Below are positions 8,914-17,460 of a stretch of DNA of 64,000 nucleotides, piece by piece (position 1 is the first letter of the stretch; the number at the start of each line of letters is the position of its first letter). This DNA is from Micavibrio aeruginosavorus_D. Its GTDB lineage: Bacteria; Pseudomonadota; Alphaproteobacteria; Micavibrionales; Micavibrionaceae. Made by a program: the position numbers and the translations under genes. The notes beneath the pieces were generated by a model. It ran no database searches. It had not been told where the DNA came from and saw only the letters and a program-made list of their open reading frames with translations. Location of the stretch: contig NZ_CP195303.1 of the NCBI RefSeq assembly GCF_051245535.1, forward strand, positions 1,116,001 to 1,180,000. Reading direction: 5' to 3'.

Positions 8914-9597
8914 TCAAGCGGCTTTGTTACCTGATTTTTTCACATTGTGCGGGAATTTGGCGCGTTGGCCGTAATCATGCACCATGCTGGCGGCATAATC
9001 GATGCCCATACCATAGGCCCCGAAATGTTCGCGAACGATGTCGGTCGTGCCTTGATAGGTTTCCTTGCGGCTCCAATCGCGTTGCATTTCCAACAACAAT
9101 TGAACGGTGGAGATGGATTCAGCCCCATGCTGTTCCCCACGGCGAATGGCCGCATCGTGAGCGTCTTTCGATGTGCCGCCCGATGCGTCCACGTTCATAA
9201 TCACTTCAAACCCTTCGTCCAACGCGCAAATGGTCGGGAAGATCAGGCAGGCTTCGGTCCACAGCGCCGCCATCACCAGTTTCTTGCGTCCCGTCTTTTT
9301 CACAGCATCGACAAAGGCTTTGTCTTCCCAGCTATTCATGCTGGTGCGCTCAATCGGGTCTTGTTGCAAAACATCCATCAATTCCGGCCAGATATAGCCA
9401 GAGAAGCTTTCCGTTTCCACCGCGGTCAGGATGGTGGGAATATTGAACAATTTCGCCGTTTTCGCCATGGCGATCGTGTTGTTTTTCAGCAATTGGCGGT
9501 CAATCGATGTCACGCCGAAGGCCATTTGCGGCTGGTGATCGATGAATACGAAAACGCTGTTATCGGGGGTCAGAAGTTTATCGGTTGCTGCGGTCAT
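8914..9597 (-). CDS. Isochorismatase-family hydrolase (YcaC-like)
   Basis: The protein has 227 residues from ATG 9597, which has GAAGGAGA upstream. It is a cysteine hydrolase of the isochorismatase superfamily. Asp20 lies in VFVFIDHQPQMAFG and Cys117 in LWTEACLIFPT. Arg84 (PIERTSMNSW) is at the third active-site position, as in YcaC itself. ALDEGFEVIMNVDASGGTS matches the YcaC subgroup. YcaC relatives are octameric hydrolases without a firmly known substrate and often sit next to pirin genes, as here. It is second in the operon, 40 bases after pirin and 98 bases before the amidohydrolase, with a REP-like element in that second gap. Confidence 0.88.
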   Translation of the reverse strand: MTAATDKLLTPDNSVFVFIDHQPQMAFGVTSIDRQLLKNNTIAMAKTAKLFNIPTILTAVETESFSGYIWPELMDVLQQDPIERTSMNSWEDKAFVDAVKKTGRKKLVMAALWTEACLIFPTICALDEGFEVIMNVDASGGTSKDAHDAAIRRGEQHGAESISTVQLLLEMQRDWSRKETYQGTTDIVREHFGAYGMGIDYAASMVHDYGQRAKFPHNVKKSGNKAA

Positions 9598-9637
9598 TTT
9601 TTTAGTCTCCTTCGTTGTGTGTTTGATCATTAAAACT

Positions 9638-10336
9638 TTAAGGCAAGTCGAGGATCAGGATTTCGGCATCGCTGGTTGCCTGAACGAAAATTTTGTCTTC
9701 GTCCATAATCGCCAGCCCATCACCAGATTCCAGATCTACGCTATTCACATTCGCGGTGCCGCGCGCCATCTGCAGCCAATAACGGCGGCCAGATGACGTT
9801 GAAACGTCGGAAACAGCACCTTTTTTAAATTTGCCGGCCATCATGCGGGCGTCTTGATTAACGCGCAGTGAATTATCCGCACCGTCCGGCGAAATAACAA
9901 CACGGAATTTATTTTCCATGTCAGCGGGGGCGAACGTTTGCTGCTGGTATGACGGTGTGGCATTTTCCACATTCGGCATGATCCAGATCTGCAGGAAGTG
10001 AACACCCCTGTCTTTGCTGTTGTTAAATTCGCTATGACGCACACCGGTTCCGGCGCTCATCAACTGGATATCACCGGGGCGGATCACGGACCCGTTGCCC
10101 ATGCTGTCCTTGTGCGCCAGTTCGCCATCCAGCACGTAGGAGATGATCTCCATGTTCGCATGCGGATGTGTGCCGAACCCGGCGGCCGGGGTGACGCGAT
10201 CTTCGTTAATCACGCGCAACGGGCCAAAGCCCATATGATCGGCGTCATAATAATGACCGAAGGAGAAGCTGTGCTTGCTGTTCAGCCATCCGGTCTGGGT
10301 CGGGCCGCGTTCGCCCGAAAATCTCTTCCTCAACAT
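9638..10336 (-). CDS. Pirin family protein (YhhW-like)
   Basis: This 232-residue bicupin keeps the pirin metal ligands His57 and His59 (GTHPHANMEI), His101 and Glu103 (GVRHSEF). The N-terminus GERGPTQTGWLNSKHSFSFG is typical for pirins. Bacterial YhhW has quercetin 2,3-dioxygenase activity in vitro; other pirins act as redox-sensitive protein partners. It is the first gene of the six-gene operon and is divergent from a LysR gene, with a candidate operator between them. A role in handling phenolic or quinone compounds is an inference from that context. Confidence 0.9.
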   Translation of the reverse strand: MLRKRFSGERGPTQTGWLNSKHSFSFGHYYDADHMGFGPLRVINEDRVTPAAGFGTHPHANMEIISYVLDGELAHKDSMGNGSVIRPGDIQLMSAGTGVRHSEFNNSKDRGVHFLQIWIMPNVENATPSYQQQTFAPADMENKFRVVISPDGADNSLRVNQDARMMAGKFKKGAVSDVSTSSGRRYWLQMARGTANVNSVDLESGDGLAIMDEDKIFVQATSDAEILILDLP

Positions 10337-10380
10337 GATTTTATCCTTTCGCTCTCAACGATTTGATAATTTCAGGTTAG

Positions 10381-10403
10381 ATTATCCGCAAAAATATGAT
10401 AAT
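10381..10403. promoter_or_regulatory. Candidate LysR operator (ATTATC-N11-GATAAT)
   Basis: A perfect inverted repeat ATTATC / GATAAT with an 11-base spacer lies in the 106-base gap between the divergent pirin operon (start 10336) and the LysR gene (start 10443). LysR-type regulators usually bind such interrupted dyads next to their own gene. A second GATAAT copy a few bases to the left (GATAATTTCAGGTTAG) could extend the site. The surrounding gap is AT-rich, as expected for overlapping promoters. Confidence 0.6.
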
Positions 10404-10442
10404 ACTGATTATAGGAACATAATTAGTCGAAAAATTAGAACA

Positions 10443-11333
10443 ATGGACAAACTCGCCAATATGCAGGCTTTCGCCATGGTCGGCCAAACGGGCAGCTTCG
10501 CCGAAGCCGCTCGCCGCCTCAACCTGGCCCATTCGGTGGTCAGCAAACGGATCAAGGATCTGGAAGATTATCTGGGCGCGCAGCTTCTGATGCGCACCAC
10601 GCGCAAGGTGTCGTTGACCGATGCGGGCTATGCCTATCTCGATCACGTCCGAAAATTTCTGGATGAACTGGACGAGGTCGAGGGCGCGTTGCGCCACAAA
10701 ACGCAGAAGCCCGTTGGCACAATCAAACTCACCGCGCCGCTCAGTTTCGGCCTGCAATATCTCGGCCCCGCGATTGCGTCGTACCTCGCGCAATATCCGG
10801 ATGTGACGGTCAAAACCTATCTGTCCGACCGCCACGTTGATTTGGTGGAGGAAGGATACGACCTCGCCATCCGCGTTGGCGCACTCAGTGATTCCAGCTT
10901 GATTGCAAAAAAACTCGGTGCCTGCCGCCGCGTTGTCTGCGCCACGCCTGCCTATTTCAAACAGCACAGCACGCCGCAAACACCGGACGACCTGCGCAAC
11001 CATAATTGCCTCAGCTACATCAACCTCGCCGAAGGAAAATCATGGCCCTTTATGATCGACGGGCAAAAAACATGGCAGCCTGTAACAGGCAATTTCCTCT
11101 CCGATAACGGCGACCTGCTGTATCAAGCGGCCCTCGCCAACGGCGGCATCACCCTGCTCCCGACTTTCATCGTCGGCGATGCCCTCAATGACGGACGCCT
11201 GATTCCGGCTTTAGAAAAATATGAAGAAACCGATTTCGACATCCACGCCGTGTACCAACACACCCGGCATCTATCGGCGAAGATCAGAACACTGATTGAT
11301 CATTTTGGAAAAATATTTTCTGCTGGATTCTGA
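10443..11333 (+). CDS. LysR-family transcriptional regulator
   Basis: The protein has 296 residues from ATG 10443. The frame is open further upstream, but the family N-terminus begins at MDKLANMQAFAMVGQTGSF. The winged HTH spans about residues 1-60, with SFAEAARRLNLAHSVVSKRI and the end of the wing at LLMRTTRKVSLT. The effector-binding domain begins around residue 90 (GTIKLTAPLSFG) and is of the CrgA/YhjC-like type. Its divergent position next to the pirin operon makes it the probable regulator of that operon. The inducer is unknown; a quinone or phenolic compound is a reasonable guess. Confidence 0.9.
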   Translation: MDKLANMQAFAMVGQTGSFAEAARRLNLAHSVVSKRIKDLEDYLGAQLLMRTTRKVSLTDAGYAYLDHVRKFLDELDEVEGALRHKTQKPVGTIKLTAPLSFGLQYLGPAIASYLAQYPDVTVKTYLSDRHVDLVEEGYDLAIRVGALSDSSLIAKKLGACRRVVCATPAYFKQHSTPQTPDDLRNHNCLSYINLAEGKSWPFMIDGQKTWQPVTGNFLSDNGDLLYQAALANGGITLLPTFIVGDALNDGRLIPALEKYEETDFDIHAVYQHTRHLSAKIRTLIDHFGKIFSAGF

Positions 11334-11451
11334 AACAGCCTGCAAAAACAGCCCAAATCCCACTCTGAAAAGATTGAACCCTTCCAAAGTTTATGAAAGA
11401 CTACAGACATTATTATAATTTGATGGACCATCCTGCCACCGGAGAGCATCC

Positions 11452-12267
11452 TTGAAAAACACATTCAACACTCGCCTTGCAACCCTGTTGACCTGTGCGC
11501 TCGCTTTTTATTCCTTTCCCGCTTTCGCGCAAACCAGTGACGAGGATCTGGCCAAACAATTGGCAAACCCTATCGCAAGCCTGATCAGTGTGCCGTTCCA
11601 AATGAACTATGATCGCGGCATCGGCCCCGGTGATGACGGTGAAAAAATCACCACGAATATTCAGCCCGTGATTCCCGTATCCATCAATGATGACTGGAAT
11701 TTGATTTCGCGAACCATCCTGCCCGTTGTCTGGCAAGATAACGTTCCGACGATCGCAGAGGGCAGCGAGTTTGGATTAAGCGACACTGTACAAAGCCTCT
11801 TCTTCTCCCCCAAAAGCACGGAGAGCGGGATTATCTGGGGCGTTGGCCCCGTGCTTCTCTTGCCCACAGCAACGGATGAAGCATTAGGGTCAGAAAAATG
11901 GGGCGCAGGACCAACGGGCGTTGTGTTGAAACAATCGGGCCCATGGACATATGGCGCACTGGCCAACCACATCTGGTCCTATGCCGGCGATGATGATCGC
12001 TCCGACGTCAATTCAACCTTTCTTCAACCCTTCCTGAATTACACCACCAAGGGGGGAACGACGTATTTCCTGAACACAGAGACAACGATCGACTGGGAAG
12101 CGGATGAGCAATCCATCCCCGTCAATGCCGGGATCAACCAGTTGGTGACTATCGGCACACAGAAGGTTTCTATAGGGGGCGGCCTTCGTTACTGGGCCGA
12201 CGCGCCGGACAACGGACCGGAAGGCCTCGGCGCACGGTTGCAATTCACGCTGCTGTTCCCCAAGTAG
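11452..12267 (+). CDS. Outer-membrane beta-barrel, transporter/neuromedin U-like family
   Basis: The start is TTG 11452, with GGAGAG six bases upstream; no ATG fits better. The 271-residue protein has a signal peptide (LLTCALAFYSFPAFAQ, cut near residue 26). Alternating strands with aromatic girdles and a terminal Phe-containing strand (LQFTLLFPK) indicate an outer-membrane barrel. Segments such as IQPVIPVSINDDWNLISR and GVGPVLLLPTATDE match proteins usually annotated as transporter or neuromedin U. Their function is unproven. A strong terminator follows, so it is probably monocistronic. Confidence 0.75.
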   Translation: MKNTFNTRLATLLTCALAFYSFPAFAQTSDEDLAKQLANPIASLISVPFQMNYDRGIGPGDDGEKITTNIQPVIPVSINDDWNLISRTILPVVWQDNVPTIAEGSEFGLSDTVQSLFFSPKSTESGIIWGVGPVLLLPTATDEALGSEKWGAGPTGVVLKQSGPWTYGALANHIWSYAGDDDRSDVNSTFLQPFLNYTTKGGTTYFLNTETTIDWEADEQSIPVNAGINQLVTIGTQKVSIGGGLRYWADAPDNGPEGLGARLQFTLLFPK

Positions 12268-12295
12268 CACATAGCCCACAGCACAGACGAAACGA

Positions 12296-12328
12296 ACGGG
12301 CCGGGAAACATTTCCTGGCCCGTTTTTT
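12296..12328 (+). terminator. Rho-independent terminator
   Basis: The stem ACGGGCCGGGAA / TTCCTGGCCCGT closes over a four-base loop and is followed by six T, starting 29 bases after the stop of the outer-membrane protein gene. Confidence 0.9.
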
Positions 12329-12394
12329 ACGGCTAAAAAAAACGGGCTCGCCTCTGATGGCCGCCCGTTGATCAACATTCAGACTTAAGGAAAA

Positions 12395-12471
12395 TGGCGC
12401 GCCCGTAGGGATTCGAACCCCAAACCTCCTGATCCGTAGTCAGGTGCTCTATCCAATTGAGCTACGGGCGC
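12395..12471 (-). tRNA. tRNA-Arg (anticodon ACG)
   Basis: On the minus strand the 77-base gene begins GCGCCCGTAGCTCAATTGG. The anticodon stem-loop is CTGACTACGGATCAG, with anticodon ACG, and the T arm is GGGTTCGAATCCC. The acceptor stem GCGCCCG / CGGGCGC pairs fully, and the discriminator G is followed by an encoded CCA. ACG (read as ICG) decodes CGN arginine codons. Confidence 0.97.
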
Positions 12472-12839
12472 ATTCTGCCCCGGGCGAAACATTGCCGGGG
12501 AAAGCGGAGCAGACCATAAGAGAAGCCGAAGCCGATTGCAAGGGGTTTATGACACGTTTCTGATTTTCATAGTTTTTCGCAGAAACCCAAGGGTTTATTC
12601 CCCTCCCGCCCCTGTTTATTCACCCCGTCCCCACCGAATTTTTCCGCACCTGCGGTTCACCATAACCCCACAGTTTTGGCGCAGGCCATGGAGGCAGCGC
12701 CCCCGTTCAACATAACAATGTGCATGACCCTGATCTTTTGGGGTGAACGCGCCTTGACAGTCCAGCGGTTTTCGTGTGTTTTTAAGGGGGTTTACAGGGA
12801 CGAATCTGTCCCATTTCATGCCATAGCTGGATTGGTATT
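12472..12839. promoter_or_regulatory. Intergenic region before the OmpA-domain gene
   Basis: No gene is visible in this 368-base gap. A TTGACA at 12754-12759 is a good -35 box; 17 bases later only a weak -10 (TGTTTT) is present, so the promoter is tentative. A small hairpin (GGGACGAATCTGTCCC) lies at about 12797-12812, between that site and the start codon, within the presumed leader. Confidence 0.4.
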
Positions 12840-14075
12840 ATGACACGCAATGTTTCCACCCGTCGGGGTGCTTCTTTCTCACGCTTTGCCTGCAACGCAG
12901 CCGTTTTCGCCCTCGCAGGTTTGAGCGCCGCCCTGATCAACGGGGCCCCCGCCGACGCCCGCACGGGTGGCACGATGCCCCCGGCGCTGGTGGTGACCAA
13001 CGAACCGCTGCCGAATGAATTGCAAAGCAAGATTTACCAGCAACCACGCCGCGCGCCCGTTATCGACACCCAGCAAGTCATGGGCTCGCAATACTGGGAC
13101 GAAGGATCTGAAACGATTGTTGGCCGCAAGATCGATGATCTGCGCAAGGAATTGTTCGGCCTGCAGGGCAACGTATCCGGCCTGTCCGATCGTTTGAACC
13201 AGTTGGAACAAGCCGGTCAAAACCATTCCGCAGATTATTACGCCAACGTCGCAACGATCAGCACGCAATTGCAATCCGGCACAACACCGGGCAACCCGCG
13301 TTTGATCAAACGTTTGTCCGTTGCGCGCAACTCGCTGGAACAACTGGCGGGCAACGTTGCATCGCTGAACGATCTGGCTGTTGAAATTTCCAATTCGGCA
13401 AGCATGGCGGGCTTCCTGCTGGAATCCGCACGCACCACCTACTCCCTGTCTGGGGCGGTGGAAGAAGATCACGTGCGTCTGTCTCAACTGGAAGATTCGA
13501 TCAGCAACACCGTTGTTGCCATCGACCGCATGTTGAACACCGTGAATGACGACATCACCCGCACGGTTGCGTATCTGAGCACCGAGCGCAATAACCTGCG
13601 CACGCTGTCGCTGGGCATCACCACCGGTGATTTGTTTGGCAAGAGCCTGGGCACCCGCCCGTTCTCCGGCGCGCCGCAAACATCCATGAACGCCGCTCCG
13701 CAAGCAATGCCGATGGGTGATGATATGGCTGGTGGTTACGTTCAGCCGGTATCCCAACCCGCGCCGTTGGCCTCTGCCCGCCCGCTGGTCAAAATTCGCT
13801 TCGACAAAGCCAACGTCGATTACGAACAACCGGTTTACATGGCCGTGAACGAAGCGCTGCAACGCTACCCGAACGCACGCTTTGAACTGGTTGCCGTTCA
13901 ACCGACCGGTGGCAACAGCGCCGAAGCAACGATTGAAAGCACCCGCGCTCGCCGCAATGCTGAAAAAGTTCTGCGCAGCCTGACCGAAATGGGCGTGTCG
14001 CTAGACCGCATCGATCTGTCGAACCTGCAAAGCAACGAAGCAACGACCAGCGAAGTGCATCTGTACGTTCGCTAA
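12840..14075 (+). CDS. Envelope protein with C-terminal OmpA-like domain
   Basis: This 411-residue protein has an N-terminal signal peptide (hydrophobic about residues 18-36, cleaved near APADA). A helical, Gln/Asn/Ser-rich central part (about 75-265) shows coiled-coil character in DDLRKELFGLQGNVSGL and SDRLNQLEQAG. A Pro/Met/Ala linker follows. From about residue 320 the C-terminus reads VKIRFDKANVDYEQPVYMAV and later TRARRNAEKVLRSLTEMGV, the pattern of an OmpA-like peptidoglycan-binding domain. It likely sits in the outer membrane or periplasm and contacts the wall. The start ATG 12840 has only a weak ribosome site. A terminator follows. Confidence 0.75.
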   Translation: MTRNVSTRRGASFSRFACNAAVFALAGLSAALINGAPADARTGGTMPPALVVTNEPLPNELQSKIYQQPRRAPVIDTQQVMGSQYWDEGSETIVGRKIDDLRKELFGLQGNVSGLSDRLNQLEQAGQNHSADYYANVATISTQLQSGTTPGNPRLIKRLSVARNSLEQLAGNVASLNDLAVEISNSASMAGFLLESARTTYSLSGAVEEDHVRLSQLEDSISNTVVAIDRMLNTVNDDITRTVAYLSTERNNLRTLSLGITTGDLFGKSLGTRPFSGAPQTSMNAAPQAMPMGDDMAGGYVQPVSQPAPLASARPLVKIRFDKANVDYEQPVYMAVNEALQRYPNARFELVAVQPTGGNSAEATIESTRARRNAEKVLRSLTEMGVSLDRIDLSNLQSNEATTSEVHLYVR

Positions 14076-14100
14076 TCATCTTACCCTTCATACAATTTTC

Positions 14101-14126
14101 AAATCCCGGCGCAAGCCGGGATTTTT
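14101..14126 (+). terminator. Rho-independent terminator
   Basis: The hairpin AAATCCCGGC-GCAA-GCCGGGATTT is followed by T-rich sequence, 25 bases after the stop of the OmpA-domain gene. Confidence 0.85.
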
Positions 14127-14158
14127 GTTTTGGGCGCGGCACTGTGCTGAAGAAAAAA

Positions 14159-14235
14159 TGGCGTCCCCGGCGTGATTTGAACACGCGGCCTACGGTTTAG
14201 GAAACCGTTGCTCTATCCGGCTGAGCTACGGGGAC
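14159..14235 (-). tRNA. tRNA-Arg (anticodon CCT)
   Basis: On the minus strand the gene begins GTCCCCGTAGCTCAGCCGG. The anticodon stem-loop is ACGGTTTCCTAAACCGT with anticodon CCT, and the T arm is CGTGTTCAAATCACG. The acceptor GTCCCCG / CGGGGAC pairs fully, with discriminator G and encoded CCA. It decodes AGG arginine codons. Confidence 0.96.
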
Positions 14236-14419
14236 ATCCAGACCACTCTAAACTAGCGAAGGCGTTCGACGCACGCAATGCCCACTTCCCTACAATTTTA
14301 TCAATTCCAACATGCTGAATTATCACCCCTTTTTGACCTCCTCAAAAAAGGCCGCGACACAACCTTTTTGCGCTCTAATTTATTACTGTAATGTGCAACA
14401 AACGCAGGAGGGTGTAGCC

Positions 14420-15193
14420 ATGAGATCCCTGCTTTTCTCAATCACGTTTGCCTTGATCACGCTGGTCGTGTTGACGCTGGCCTTCCCCGCCAAACCAAAG
14501 GCACAGGAAGCGAGCGCGACGTCATTGTTTTCCAGCAGCACGGAAACATCCGTCATGCGCATCAGCGCCCATAAAGATTACGCCGAAGAAACCCGTTACA
14601 GCCACGCCCAATCCATCCAAACGCTGTTGGGGGCCAATGTGCAGGATGGGGCCGGAAAATCCATCGCGCTGGTCCATGATGTCATTATCGTGAATGGTGA
14701 TGATCGCGATGATAACGAGGCCGAGTTTTTGATCCTGTCCGATGGGACACAATTCGGCATCCCGGGCCGCATGGTGGCATTGGACTATGACGATGCCGTA
14801 AAAAGCGAGCCCCGCCGTGAAACGTTGCGCCGTATCAACACGGCCGACACCGATGACGTGATCGCGTTCGATTACAGCATCGTACAAAACGGGGGCGATA
14901 CCCGCTTCCTCCGTCTGGATGAAATCAGCGTCCGCAATACGATCGGGACGCCGATCTACGGCACAAAAATGGATCAGGTGGGCATGGTGGCCGACATCAC
15001 ACTGAAAAACGGCAAGGCCGATTTGATCGTGTTCATTCCGACCCCCGTCATGGGCATGGGCGTTGACCCGGTGGCGCTGTTCTATGACCAGACATTGATC
15101 GTCAGCGCCGCAGACGGGCACAACGCCTTCCGCCTGAGCCCTGAACAGGACGCCGCGCTGAACAACCACCGATCCGCCCTGCGCACGTTCTAA
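14420..15193 (+). CDS. Exported PRC-barrel domain protein
   Basis: The protein has 257 residues from ATG 14420, chosen because CAGGAGGGTG lies just upstream; the frame is open back to 14312 but with no ribosome site. A signal peptide covers about residues 1-31 (FALITLVVLTLAFPAKPKAQ). Two PRC-barrel-like units can be recognised: QTLLGANVQDGAGKSIALV with HDVIIVNGDD, and VRNTIGTPIYGTKMDQVGMV with ADITLKNGKADLIVF. Periplasmic PRC-barrel proteins are common in alphaproteobacteria and usually of unknown function. A C-rich/G-rich hairpin without a T-run (15246-15272) follows. Confidence 0.75.
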   Translation: MRSLLFSITFALITLVVLTLAFPAKPKAQEASATSLFSSSTETSVMRISAHKDYAEETRYSHAQSIQTLLGANVQDGAGKSIALVHDVIIVNGDDRDDNEAEFLILSDGTQFGIPGRMVALDYDDAVKSEPRRETLRRINTADTDDVIAFDYSIVQNGGDTRFLRLDEISVRNTIGTPIYGTKMDQVGMVADITLKNGKADLIVFIPTPVMGMGVDPVALFYDQTLIVSAADGHNAFRLSPEQDAALNNHRSALRTF

Positions 15194-15270
15194 CCCGCGA
15201 ACAACGGAGCCGCCCCCCGATACGACTACCTGGCGGTTCCGCTCGCCCCTGTGGTCCCCACCCCCACAGG

Positions 15271-15410
15271 GGCACATTTATGGGCCCCGCATAAACGCGG
15301 CACATTTATGGATCCCGCTTTAAGCATGGCACATTTATGGGTCCCGCTTTAAGCATGGCACATTTATGGGGACCGCATTAAACGCGGCACATTTATGGGG
15401 GTAAGCCCCC
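15271..15410. repeat. Five-copy 29-bp tandem repeat upstream of etfB
   Basis: Copies of GGCACATTTATGG start at 15271, 15299, 15328, 15357 and 15386, so the period is 28, 29, 29 and 29 bases. The first four continue with a CCGC core and then one of two endings: CAT(T)AAACGC in copies 1 and 4, CTTTAAGCAT in copies 2 and 3. The fifth runs into a GGGGG-TAAG-CCCCC hairpin (15397-15410). The array fills most of the 316-base gap (15194-15509) between the PRC-barrel gene and etfB. There are no unique spacers, so it is not a CRISPR. Confidence 0.9.
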
Positions 15411-15509
15411 TTTAGCCTTGAAACATAAGGCTAAAGCGTTAAAATCCACTCCACAATTTGATTCTGACCAATCGCGAAAGGCCGCGCCGTAAAGCGCCGT
15501 GTAAGCACC

Positions 15510-16259
15510 ATGAAAATTCTTGTTCCTGTTAAACGTGTCATCGACGCCTATGTCACCATCCGGGTGAAGGCCGACGGTACGGGCGTTGAAACCGCCAACG
15601 TGAAAATGTCGATGAACCCGTTCTGCGAAATCGCGGTGGAAGAAGCCGTGCGCATGAAAGAAGCAGGTAAAGCGACCGAGATCGTGGTCGTGTCCGCTGG
15701 CCCGACCAACGTGCAGGAAACCATGCGCACCGCGATGGCCATGGGCGCCGACCGCGGCATTCACATTCAAACGGACGAAGACATTCAACCGCTGGCCATG
15801 GCCAAATTGTTGAAAGCCGTTGTTGAGAAAGAACAGCCGGGCCTGGTCCTGATGGGCAAACAGGCGATTGACGGCGACAACAACCAGACGGGCCAGATGC
15901 TGGCCGGATTGCTGAACTGGGCGCAAGGCACGTTCGCATCCAAAGTCGAATTGAACGGCGATCACGCGATTGTCACGCGTGAGATTGATGGCGGTCTGGA
16001 AACGCTGAAACTGAAAATGCCGTGCGTGGTCACCACCGATTTGCGCCTGAATGAACCGCGCTACGCCGCTTTGCCGAACATTATGAAGGCCAAGAAAAAG
16101 CCGCTGGACACCACCACCCCGGCCGATCTGGGCGTCACCATTGAACACAAAGTCAAAACGCTGAAAGTGTCCGAGCCGCCGAAACGCGCCGCCGGGGTAA
16201 AGGTCGCCGATGTGGCCGAACTGGTCAGCAAACTGAAAAACGAAGCGAAGGTGCTGTAA
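15510..16259 (+). CDS. etfB: Electron transfer flavoprotein subunit beta
   Basis: This 249-residue protein is full length for mitochondrial-type EtfB. It opens MKILVPVKRVIDAYVTIRVK and contains MSMNPFCEIAVEEAVRMKEA, the AMP/adenine-binding segment LMGKQAIDGDNNQTGQMLAG, and the conserved RLNEPRYAALPNIMKAKKK recognition-loop region. With EtfA it forms the soluble heterodimer that accepts electrons from acyl-CoA and other dehydrogenases and passes them to ETF-quinone oxidoreductase, which is not in this window. etfA begins 61 bases downstream, so the genes form an operon. Confidence 0.97.
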   Translation: MKILVPVKRVIDAYVTIRVKADGTGVETANVKMSMNPFCEIAVEEAVRMKEAGKATEIVVVSAGPTNVQETMRTAMAMGADRGIHIQTDEDIQPLAMAKLLKAVVEKEQPGLVLMGKQAIDGDNNQTGQMLAGLLNWAQGTFASKVELNGDHAIVTREIDGGLETLKLKMPCVVTTDLRLNEPRYAALPNIMKAKKKPLDTTTPADLGVTIEHKVKTLKVSEPPKRAAGVKVADVAELVSKLKNEAKVL

Positions 16260-16320
16260 GCGCGTCAGCGCGCACAGCATCCTCACGAAAGTGGGGATCC
16301 AATCCACAGAGGAATAAAAA

Positions 16321-17256
16321 ATGACCATTCTTGTTGTTGCCGAACACGATAACCAAACGCTGAACCATGCCACGCTCTGCACAATTGCAGCGGCGCAAAA
16401 ACTGGGCAGTGATATCCACGTGCTGGTCGCAGGATCGGGCAGCGCATCCGTGGCTGACGCCGTATCCAAAGCCGCTGGCGTGACCAAGGTTTTGCATGCC
16501 GATGATGCCGCCTATGCCCGCGAGCTGGCCGAAAATATGGCCAACCTGATTGCAAAAATCGGCGGGTCGTACAGCCACATTCTGGCCCCGGCCTCCTTCT
16601 TCGGTAAAAACGTCATTCCGCGCGCGGCGGCGTTGCTGGATGTGCAGCAAATATCCGACATCATCGCGATTGAATCCGCCGACACGTTCGTGCGCCCGGT
16701 TTACGCGGGCAACGCGCTGGCCACGGTTCAGGTGACGGGGTCCCCCGTTATTGTCACCGTGCGCCCGACCGCATTTGACGCCGTAGCCGAAACAGGTGGC
16801 GCGGGTGCAGTTGAGGCGCTGGCCTCGGCTGGTGATTCCGGCCTGTCCTCCTTCGTTGGGCAGGAAGTCACGAAATCCGAACGCCCTGATCTGCAAACCG
16901 CGAAGATTGTTATTTCCGGTGGTCGCGGTCTGGGTAGCGGCGAAAACTACGAAAAAATCATCACTCCGCTGGCCGACAAACTGGGCGCGGCGCTTGGCGC
17001 ATCGCGTGCGGCGGTCGATGCCGGATATGTGCCGAACGATTATCAGGTCGGCCAGACCGGCAAAGTGGTGGCCCCGCAATTATACATCGCCATCGGTATT
17101 TCCGGCGCGATCCAGCATTTGGCGGGCATGAAAGATTCCAAAGTCATCGTCGCCATTAACAAAGACGGCGACGCCCCAATCTTCCAGATCGCCGATTACG
17201 GTTTGGTCGCCGATTTGTTTGAAGCGGTGCCGGAGTTGGAAAAAGCTCTGGGGTAA
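16321..17256 (+). CDS. etfA: Electron transfer flavoprotein subunit alpha
   Basis: This 311-residue protein has the EtfA N-terminal domain (MTILVVAEHDNQTLNHATL). The C-terminal FAD-binding domain reads VISGGRGLGSGENYEKI, then ASRAAVDAGYVPNDYQVGQTGKVV, and IGISGAIQHLAGMKDSKVIV, ending with AINKDGDAPIFQIADYGLVAD. All FAD contact motifs are in place. It follows etfB with a ribosome site (AGAGGAATAAAAA) directly before ATG 16321. A strong terminator 10 bases after the stop closes the operon. Confidence 0.97.
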   Translation: MTILVVAEHDNQTLNHATLCTIAAAQKLGSDIHVLVAGSGSASVADAVSKAAGVTKVLHADDAAYARELAENMANLIAKIGGSYSHILAPASFFGKNVIPRAAALLDVQQISDIIAIESADTFVRPVYAGNALATVQVTGSPVIVTVRPTAFDAVAETGGAGAVEALASAGDSGLSSFVGQEVTKSERPDLQTAKIVISGGRGLGSGENYEKIITPLADKLGAALGASRAAVDAGYVPNDYQVGQTGKVVAPQLYIAIGISGAIQHLAGMKDSKVIVAINKDGDAPIFQIADYGLVADLFEAVPELEKALG

Positions 17257-17265
17257 AGAAAATTG

Positions 17266-17290
17266 CGGGGCCATATGGCCCCGTTTTTTT
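17266..17290 (+). terminator. Rho-independent terminator of etfBA
   Basis: CGGGGCC-ATAT-GGCCCCG is followed by seven T. Immediately after it (17291-17317) lies CACCACAAAAACACCAAGG, a degenerate relative of the CACGAAGACACGAAG repeat seen at 52041. Confidence 0.92.
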
Positions 17291-17460
17291 CACCACAAAA
17301 ACACCAAGGCACAAAGGATTAGAGCGGCATACAGACAGAACCACTCCCGCTCCCTCTAAAAACCACCTGATTATATCATTATGACAACCATTTGCGCTTG
17401 ACCCCGCCGGGCGTTTGGATATGGTACAACCACCTTGCAATAAAAACAGCGTGTTGGACG

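Noticed and set aside
15271..15410. Possible CRISPR array
   Set aside because: The repeats are directly adjacent with no unique spacers and no cas genes are nearby, so this is a tandem repeat.
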